From NCBI GenBank assembly GCA_036558545.1, contig DATBFJ010000116.1:1-18911 (forward strand): DNA of 18,911 bases. Direction: 5' to 3'. The translations under genes and the position numbers were made by a program. The notes below the pieces were generated by a model that saw nothing but the letters and a program-made list of their open reading frames with translations, searched no databases and was not told where the DNA came from. Each line of letters opens with the position of its first letter. Position 1 is the first letter of the stretch. Positions 14,511 through 18,911 of this stretch are shown piece by piece. This DNA is from JALYGJ01 sp036558545. Its GTDB lineage: Bacteria; Chloroflexota; Limnocylindria; Limnocylindrales; CSP1-4.

Positions 14511-15049
14511 GCCAGCAGGAAATCCGCGAAAAGCTGGTGGCCGCGGAGCGCTATCTGACGGAGAACCCGGAGGACGCCCGTTACACGGATTCGCCCGCGA
14601 CCGCCAGGGTGGCGTCGCCAGGTGGTCTGCTCGTGGAAGTCGGCGGCCCGGACGGTGTTCAGGTCACCACGGATATGCCCCGCTCAGTGGGCGGCTCCGA
14701 CGCGGCGCCCTCGCCAGGTTGGTTGCTCCGGGCGGCCGAGGCGAGCTGCGTGGCGACCCTGATTGCCATGCGCGCGGCGCACGAACGCGTCGCTTTCGAG
14801 GATCTCGAGGTGACCGTTGACTCGGAGTCGGACGACCGCGGCATCCTGGGCATCGCCAACGGCGAGGAGGTGCCGGCCGGTCCGCTGCGGACGCGGGTGC
14901 GGGTACGTGTCAGCGAGGTACGAATCGACGAGGATGACGACGACATCTGGGAGACGATCGTCAACTGGGCCGTTGATCATTGTCCGGTCACAGATGCGGT
15001 TCGACGAGCGGTCCCGCTGACCGTCGAGATCGTCACTGACGAGGCCTGA
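14507..15049 (+). CDS. OsmC/Ohr-family protein
   Basis: A 180-aa protein of the OsmC superfamily, thiol-dependent peroxidases that reduce organic hydroperoxides in the cytosol. The two redox cysteines are in their usual places: C81 in AAEASCVATLIAMRA at the start of the central helix and C159 in VDHCPVTDAV near the C-terminus. An extra N-terminal segment of about 35 residues (MSQQEIREKLVAAERYLTEN) precedes the core, which makes it closer to YhfA/OsmC-like long forms than to classical Ohr. It overlaps the SDR gene by 4 nt, so the pair is translationally coupled; a shared role in handling reactive carbonyls or peroxides is possible but not shown. Confidence 0.85.
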   Translation: MSQQEIREKLVAAERYLTENPEDARYTDSPATARVASPGGLLVEVGGPDGVQVTTDMPRSVGGSDAAPSPGWLLRAAEASCVATLIAMRAAHERVAFEDLEVTVDSESDDRGILGIANGEEVPAGPLRTRVRVRVSEVRIDEDDDDIWETIVNWAVDHCPVTDAVRRAVPLTVEIVTDEA

Positions 15050-15053
15050 AACC

Positions 15054-15105
15054 GACCCATAAAAGTCAGCCGTTCGCGCTATGGACGCTTTTATTCGAGT
15101 GGGTC
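15054..15105. repeat. Imperfect inverted repeat between the OsmC and NERD genes
   Basis: GACCCATAAAAG (15054-15065) pairs with CTTTTA (15088-15093) and TGGGTC (15100-15105), with a 6-nt bulge and a 22-nt loop. It may be a weak terminator or regulatory site. Because it spans an in-frame ATG at 15081, it argues for the later start of the NERD gene. Confidence 0.35.
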
Positions 15106-15119
15106 TAGGCTTGCTCCAG

Positions 15120-15953
15120 ATGGAAGCGACGACCCGCCACGCGTCTGCTGCTGCGTCATCGGAGCTGGTGCCGTATTGCCCCGATTGCGGCTCGACAATG
15201 GTCGTCCGCGCCCAGTGGAGCGGCGGCCACGTCACCGGTCTGTACTGGGGCTGCCGGCGCGCACCGGGCTGCGAGGGCGCCCGAAGAATCAAGTCGCCTG
15301 ACCTCATCCACCCAATCGCCTTCGACGCAAGCGCCCAGGCAATCTTCGACTGGGAGTCGTCGCGCGATGGCCATTTGAGCCGCCGGCGCATTACGGCCGC
15401 TCCTCCTCCGGCGCCCACTGGCCTGCGTCGCCTTTTCGGTCGAGCGAAGAGTCGGCCGGATGAGATCGATGAACCTGAGTGGTCGCCAGAGAACGGCTCC
15501 GTTGGCCATTTCGATTCACTCGTCGAGTTTGGCTTCGTGGTCCTCGAAAACCGCGCTCTGTCTTCCGCTCGCGCGCGTATCGACAACCTCGTGATCGGCC
15601 CGAGCGGCGTCTTCGTCATCGAGCGAAAGGCGTGGCCGGGCCAGGTCATGACCACGGGCGAGTCCGTCTTCGTCGACGGTCGCGAACGCGTCGGATGGAC
15701 CGATGAAGCCGTCCGCGCGGCCAAGGCGCTGGATCAGACGCTCGACTACGAGCTCAAGCCGCTCGGTTTGCAGGTTCGCCCGGCGGTCCTCTTCGAGGGT
15801 GCCACGAACAAGCAGTTCGATGGCACGATCGGCAAAGTCCTGATCGGCGGCACGCGCGGCTTGCCAAAGGCACTGCGCGGTAGAGGCGAGCCCATCATCG
15901 GGCCCGAAACAATCGTGCGCCTCGCCGTCGCTGCCGACCGCCTGATGGAGTAG
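15120..15953 (+). CDS. Topoisomerase-type zinc ribbon fused to NERD nuclease-related domain
   Basis: A 277-aa protein if translated from ATG 15120; an alternative in-frame ATG at 15081 adds 13 residues. The N-terminus carries a four-cysteine ribbon (C20, C23, C45, C51: YCPDCGSTMVVRAQ, YWGCRRAPGCEGARR) of the kind found at the C-terminal tail of bacterial type IA topoisomerases, where it binds single-stranded DNA. A Pro/Arg-rich linker (about 93-130) leads to a NERD domain (about 138-255; GHFDSLVEFGFVVLENR, RIDNLVIGPSGVFVIERKAW, RPAVLFEG), a PD-(D/E)xK-related fold with D-x-n-ExK visible as IDNL...IERK. DNA processing is therefore plausible, though no NERD protein here can be given a definite substrate. 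A possible -10 (TAGGCT, 15106-15111) 8 nt upstream suggests leaderless expression. It is convergent with an NlpC/P60 gene 11 bp away. Confidence 0.8.
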   Translation: MEATTRHASAAASSELVPYCPDCGSTMVVRAQWSGGHVTGLYWGCRRAPGCEGARRIKSPDLIHPIAFDASAQAIFDWESSRDGHLSRRRITAAPPPAPTGLRRLFGRAKSRPDEIDEPEWSPENGSVGHFDSLVEFGFVVLENRALSSARARIDNLVIGPSGVFVIERKAWPGQVMTTGESVFVDGRERVGWTDEAVRAAKALDQTLDYELKPLGLQVRPAVLFEGATNKQFDGTIGKVLIGGTRGLPKALRGRGEPIIGPETIVRLAVAADRLME

Positions 15954-15964
15954 CGCCAGACTCT

Positions 15965-16534
15965 CTAAGGCGCGGCTGTTGGCTCACTGGTGGGGGCCGG
16001 ATCGGGCGACGTGCCAGGGCTCGGGCTGGGTGTCGGTGACGGAGGGGGCTCGAGGTCGAGGCCCGTGTGGGCAAAGGCATTGAAACGGACGTCGAGCGTG
16101 TTGTAGTGCGTCTCGCGCACGCCGATGGTCAGCGCGCTGGTGATGCGCGGCTTGCCCTTGTTGTCGATGCGCGTGACGATCCCGGAGTGCTTCGCGGGAT
16201 TGCCATAGAACACCAGGTCGCCGACGCGCGCCGTCTTGGGATCCTTGGACAGCAGGCCGCGCTCCCGGAAATAGGCCTGGAACCGGCGCGCGGTGACCGG
16301 CTTGCCGCCGATCCTACTGGCCAGGCCGGCCGTGTTGAAGACGTACCAGACGAAGCCTGAACAGTCGAACTTGGTCGGCCCATTGGCGCCCAGGCGGAAC
16401 TGGTCACCGATCTTCGAGTAGGCGATCTGAACGATCAGATCCTGCTCTGACCCTGCCGCGGCGGGCGACGGAAGCACGCCGATCAGCAGCGCCACAGCGA
16501 TCACGGCAAGAGCCGCACGCATGGTGCGCTTCAT
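15965..16534 (-). CDS. Secreted NlpC/P60-family peptidoglycan hydrolase
   Basis: A 189-aa exported protein. A signal peptide (1-27; KRTMRAALAVIAVALLIGVL, cleavage after AAA) is followed directly by one NlpC/P60 domain (about 30-160) with catalytic C58 in FDCSGFVW and H116 in AKHSGIVTRI. The tail (162-189) is Pro/Ser/Thr-rich, a likely wall-spanning or flexible segment. The start is supported by GGGGAGAGG a few nt upstream. It shares a long RIGG...Q-x-YF-x-x-RG insert and an I-x-SAL motif with the protein at 2569-3663, so the two belong to one subfamily, but this copy lacks the membrane anchor, SH3 domain and Asn-rich linker. The role is peptidoglycan remodelling. It diverges from the MerR gene across 173 bp. 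Confidence 0.88.
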   Translation of the reverse strand: MKRTMRAALAVIAVALLIGVLPSPAAAGSEQDLIVQIAYSKIGDQFRLGANGPTKFDCSGFVWYVFNTAGLASRIGGKPVTARRFQAYFRERGLLSKDPKTARVGDLVFYGNPAKHSGIVTRIDNKGKPRITSALTIGVRETHYNTLDVRFNAFAHTGLDLEPPPSPTPSPSPGTSPDPAPTSEPTAAP

Positions 16535-16602
16535 CTGTGAACCTCTCCCCGCAAGCCAGCTGGGGCCGACTGCGCTCGAGCCAAAAGTAACACCTCGACA
16601 GG

Positions 16603-16630
16603 TACCCGTTTGGCCCGATTCGCACGGGTA
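16603..16630. promoter_or_regulatory. Inverted repeat TACCCGT-N14-ACGGGTA in the divergent region
   Basis: Perfect 7-bp arms at 16603-16609 and 16624-16630 have centres 21 bp apart, two helical turns, as expected for a dimeric regulator. The site lies 69 bp upstream of the NlpC/P60 start and 39 bp before the MerR -35. A possible minus-strand -10 (TACTTT, 16589-16584) lies between it and the NlpC/P60 gene. Confidence 0.4.
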
Positions 16631-16668
16631 GAGCGTGCGCGGTGCACGCAGCGACTACGTCGCCGCTA

Positions 16669-16697
16669 TTGACAGTGGAACGTCACACTGTCATGAT
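16669..16697 (+). promoter_or_regulatory. MerR-VWA operon promoter with embedded operator
   Basis: TTGACA (16669-16674, perfect -35), a 17-nt spacer and CATGAT (16692-16697) form the best promoter in the window. TGACAGTG (16670-16677), N8 and CACTGTCA (16686-16693) make a perfect inverted repeat exactly over this promoter, the classical position for MerR-family regulators. The -10 ends 10 nt before the ATG, so the transcript should be leaderless or nearly so. CTGTCATG recurs at 16688-16695 and 16703-16710, the second copy ending in the start codon. Confidence 0.65.
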
Positions 16698-16707
16698 CAT
16701 CGCTGTC

Positions 16708-17271
16708 ATGCCGAACGACTACAGCCTCGCTGACCTGACCAAGCTGACCGGCGTCAGCGCACGAACCGTGCGCTACTACATCGCCCAGGGATTGCTTCCG
16801 GCTCCCACGTCGGCAGGATCCAGTGCGCGCTACTCGGAGATCCATCTTGACCGACTGCGCGTGATCAAGAGGCTCCAGGCTTCCCACCTGCCGCTCGCCG
16901 AGATTCGCCGAAGGCTGGAGTCGCTGCGACCCGAAGATGTGGCGACTCTCGCCGACCCGGACGCCACGGACGAACCGCCCGCGGACTCGGCGCTCGATTA
17001 CATCCAGTCACTGCTTCAGCCAAAGGGACCAGCAACGTTCGCGATCCCGATCCCACCCGCCGCCATGGCCGCGGCACGAAGCACCCTTGCCAATGTTGCC
17101 CAAGCGCCGTCACCAGCGGCCGCGGAGCCGGAACCCGACCGCGCCCAATGGGAGCGCATCACGCTCGACCCGGACGTCGAGATCCACATTCGGCGCCCGT
17201 TGACGCGCCAGCAAAACCGTCGCGTCGAGCGCCTGATCGCCATCGCGCGCGAGCTCATGAAGGAGGACTGA
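16708..17271 (+). CDS. MerR-family transcriptional regulator with unusual C-terminal extension
   Basis: A 187-aa protein. The N-terminal MerR winged HTH is clear (about 5-75): YSLADLTKLTGVSARTVRYYIAQGLLPAP, ARYSEIHLDRLRVIKRLQ, HLPLAEIRRRLESL. The expected dimerisation coiled coil is short. A low-complexity Pro/Ala stretch (about 88-145) follows, then a distinct conserved-looking module (about 148-187; QWERITLDPDVEIHIRRPLTRQQNRRVERLIAIARELMKE), with a short beta-like part and a basic helix. No metal-binding cysteines are present, so it is not a metal sensor of the MerR/CueR type. ATG 16708 is favoured because the promoter-10 element lies just upstream; an earlier ATG at 16693 would fall inside the -10. 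Its stop is 3 nt before the VWA gene start, whose Shine-Dalgarno lies in its last codons. It probably controls its own operon. Confidence 0.87.
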   Translation: MPNDYSLADLTKLTGVSARTVRYYIAQGLLPAPTSAGSSARYSEIHLDRLRVIKRLQASHLPLAEIRRRLESLRPEDVATLADPDATDEPPADSALDYIQSLLQPKGPATFAIPIPPAAMAAARSTLANVAQAPSPAAAEPEPDRAQWERITLDPDVEIHIRRPLTRQQNRRVERLIAIARELMKED

Positions 17272-17274
17272 CAC

Positions 17275-18537
17275 ATGACCTGCCGCAACCTGAGGCTGAC
17301 CGCGCGCGCCGACCGACGCTTCGTCCGCTCGACCTACCGTTCCAACCGTTTCGTGCTTGCACAAATCATGGCGCCTCATGCCCACAACGACGAGGCGACC
17401 CCGCGGCCGCCTGTGAACCTGGCGTTCGTGGTCGACCGTTCGGGCTCGATGCAGGGTGACAAGCTGCGCCTGGCCAAGCTCGCCGTCGAACAGTCGATCG
17501 CTCGTCTAGGCTCGGACGATCGCTTCGCCATCGTCGTGTACGACAACTACATCGACGTCGTCTTCGAGAGCGAACTCGCTACGCCGACGGCGAAGCAGCG
17601 TGCGATGTTCGCGCTCGACGCCGTCGCTGCTCGCGGCTCGACCAACCTGGGCGAGGGCTGGCTGCGTGGCTGCGAGCAGGTCGCCCGCATGCTGGCCCCC
17701 GATGGAGTGAATCGGTGCCTTCTCCTCACCGACGGGCTGGCGAACCAGGGCATGACCGACAGGGACGAGCTGGCCAGTCACGCGAACGCCCTGCGCCAGC
17801 GGGGCGTGAGCACGACTACCTTTGGCGTTGGCACCGACTTTGACGATGCGCTGCTTTCCGCCATGGCCACCGCCGGCGGCGGGAACTTCTACTACATCGC
17901 GAACGAGGGCCAGATCGTCGACTACGTCACGTCCGAGGTCGGCGAGGCCCTGGACGTCGTGGCTCGCGACGTTGCCCTGGAGGTTGTTGCGGCCGACGGC
18001 GTGACCGTCGAGTCACTCTCGCCGTTTCCCGTTTCGGCGACCGGCGGACGAACGGTCGTAGCTTTGGGCTCGCTCGTGGCCGAGCAGGTCGTCGAGGTCG
18101 TGCTGCGGTTGAACTTCCCGTACGGGGAGGTCGGGCGCGAGACCGCGGCGGTGCTGTCCGTTGGCGATGCCGAATCCGTACCGCTCACCTGGGAATACGC
18201 CGACGGCAAGACCAACGACGTCCAGCCGCGCGACGTAGAAGTCGATCGGGCCGTGGCGCGCGTGTTCGCGGCCAGGGCTCGGCAGGAGGCCACGGCCCTC
18301 AACCGTGCCGGCAACTACGACGGTGCCAGGCTGGCCCTGGCCGGCGTCGCGAAGAGGATCCGGACATACGCCGGCCGCGACCCGGAGATGCGGACCCTCG
18401 TCAGCGAGCTCGAGACGCGCGTCGCCGAGGTCGCGGCGCCAATGCCGGAGGCGGCGCGCAAGGACATGTACTTCCAGTCGTACGCCACGGCCAAGTTCCG
18501 CAGCGTCGAGGGCAAGGCTCTCCGCGCCAAGCCTTAG
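17275..18537 (+). CDS. VWA-domain protein with intact MIDAS
   Basis: A 420-aa protein with a von Willebrand factor A domain (about 45-230). All MIDAS ligands are present: D54-x-S56-x-S58 in FVVDRSGSMQGDK, T123 in RGSTNLGEG and D153 in LLLTDGLANQG, so it should bind Mg2+ or Mn2+ and a partner protein. There is no signal peptide or membrane segment, so it is probably cytosolic. The N-terminal 40 residues (NLRLTARADRRFVRSTYRSNRFVLAQIMAP split by turns) and the C-terminal 240 residues (beta-rich about 240-320, helical about 325-400) resemble the flanking domains of YfbK/VIT-VWA-type proteins. Start ATG has AAGGAGGA (17260-17267) 7 nt upstream. The pairing with the MerR gene is close enough for one transcript. 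The function is unknown; a MerR-controlled stress or complex-assembly scaffold is a guess. Confidence 0.87.
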   Translation: MTCRNLRLTARADRRFVRSTYRSNRFVLAQIMAPHAHNDEATPRPPVNLAFVVDRSGSMQGDKLRLAKLAVEQSIARLGSDDRFAIVVYDNYIDVVFESELATPTAKQRAMFALDAVAARGSTNLGEGWLRGCEQVARMLAPDGVNRCLLLTDGLANQGMTDRDELASHANALRQRGVSTTTFGVGTDFDDALLSAMATAGGGNFYYIANEGQIVDYVTSEVGEALDVVARDVALEVVAADGVTVESLSPFPVSATGGRTVVALGSLVAEQVVEVVLRLNFPYGEVGRETAAVLSVGDAESVPLTWEYADGKTNDVQPRDVEVDRAVARVFAARARQEATALNRAGNYDGARLALAGVAKRIRTYAGRDPEMRTLVSELETRVAEVAAPMPEAARKDMYFQSYATAKFRSVEGKALRAKP

Positions 18538-18597
18538 CCCCGGCGGCCCGGCCGCCAACCGGCCGCCTCCGCCCCGCCGCCCCGCCCCGGCCGCCAC

Positions 18598-18650
18598 CTG
18601 CCCGGTGCCGCCACCCGCCCTGCCCGGTGCCGCCCCCCGCCCGGTGCCGG
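18598..18650. repeat. C-rich 22-bp tandem repeat with G-quadruplex potential
   Basis: A 22-bp unit CTGCCCGGTGCCGCCACCCG... is repeated at 18598-18619 and 18620-18641 with one mismatch, then a partial copy (CGGTGCCG). Together with the C-rich run from about 18566, the minus strand carries many GGG/GGGG tracts that could form a quadruplex. It begins about 60 bp after the VWA stop; GGCGG-CCCGG-CCGCC (18542-18556) could be a T-less terminator hairpin. Confidence 0.6.
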
Positions 18651-18911
18651 CAGTCAATTCGGCGAGACGACCGCCATAAGGTCAAAAGGCGAGCAAACGT
18701 ACTCGCGGCTGGACGTCGAGCCACAGGATGCCCTGCGGTTGGGGTCCTTCACGCTCAAAACGTACTCAAGCAGCGTTCCATGGGGCCCTGTTGAAGACCA
18801 CGACGCGGTATCTGCGGGAAAGTCGCTGATAAGAGGCCTTGGCGACCATACGGTGGTCATGCGAAGAGCCAAGGGAATACGAAGAAGCCGACTGCAGGCT
18901 GCAGCGGATCT
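18651..18911. other. Downstream stretch of different composition, no recognisable gene
   Basis: From about 18651 the sequence is visibly less GC-rich than the preceding 18 kb. The plus-strand frame (phase of 18538) stays open to the window end and reads, for example, GEQTYSRLDVEPQDALRLG, but it has no start codon with a ribosome site before a late ATG. A 72-codon minus-strand frame (18654-18872) covers the same bases. I recognise neither. AAACGTACTC occurs twice, at 18695-18704 and 18758-18767, exactly 63 bp apart. It could be a partial gene continuing beyond the window, a non-coding element or the edge of a transferred segment. Confidence 0.3.

Noticed and set aside
14684..15724. 346-codon minus-strand open frame
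   Set aside because: Antisense to the OsmC and NERD genes; composition rich in Ser, Arg and Pro, typical of a shadow frame.
15953..15973. Terminator between the convergent NERD and NlpC/P60 genes
   Set aside because: GCGCC/GGCGC is only a 5-bp stem with an 11-nt loop and no T-tract.
18654..18872. 72-aa minus-strand open frame at the window end
   Set aside because: No ribosome site, no domain, and it competes with an equally open plus-strand frame; not supported as a gene.
1..18911. CRISPR array, tRNA, rRNA, insertion sequence or prophage
   Set aside because: No regularly spaced repeats, cloverleaf-type sequence, transposase or phage protein was seen on either strand.

Overview
The window is a high-GC bacterial chromosome segment. 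Genes are closely packed with short intergenic gaps, many start codons overlap or abut the preceding stop, and GTG starts are used. I see no rRNA, tRNA, CRISPR array, phage gene or transposase. Several genes have a plausible -10 element only 6-10 nt upstream of the start codon and no Shine-Dalgarno sequence, so leaderless transcription looks common. Gene content (NlpC/P60 hydrolases, a large secreted subtilase with a PA domain, a NERD protein with a topoisomerase-type zinc ribbon, a MerR-VWA pair) fits a high-GC soil or freshwater bacterium. Chloroflexota or Actinomycetota are the best guesses, but no phylogenetic marker gene is present to decide.

Layout. 35-811 (-) encodes an XRE-type regulator with a nuclease-like C-terminal half; a perfect dyad overlaps its start codon. 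988-2319 (-) is a class III PLP aminotransferase. A structured 249-bp divergent region leads to 2569-3663 (+), a membrane-anchored NlpC/P60 hydrolase with a C-terminal SH3 domain. 3670-6673 (-) looks like one operon read from right to left: PAS protein, metallo-beta-lactamase-fold hydrolase, PAP2 phosphatase and DagK-type lipid kinase. The last two overlap by 4 nt and together could run a phosphatidate/diacylglycerol cycle. A 73-aa zinc-ribbon protein (6713-6934, +) diverges from the PAS gene by 39 bp.

7032-8210 (+) is a sarcosine/N-methyltryptophan-oxidase-type flavoenzyme. 8389-11793 (+) is a 1134-aa secreted subtilisin-like protease, ended by a strong 15-bp hairpin. 13709 down to 11855 (-) holds proline dehydrogenase followed by a divergent DapA-family protein. 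Facing away from it are a non-canonical SDR and an OsmC-like peroxidase (13728-15049, +). Then come a zinc-ribbon/NERD protein (15120-15953, +) and a second secreted NlpC/P60 protein (15965-16534, -).

The best candidate for an undescribed system is 16669-18537 (+): a MerR-family regulator with a non-standard C-terminal extension and a VWA/MIDAS protein, in a two-gene operon driven by a promoter with a perfect inverted repeat lying over its -35, spacer and -10. After the VWA gene there is a C-rich tandem-repeat tract, then a stretch of different composition with no recognisable gene up to the window end.
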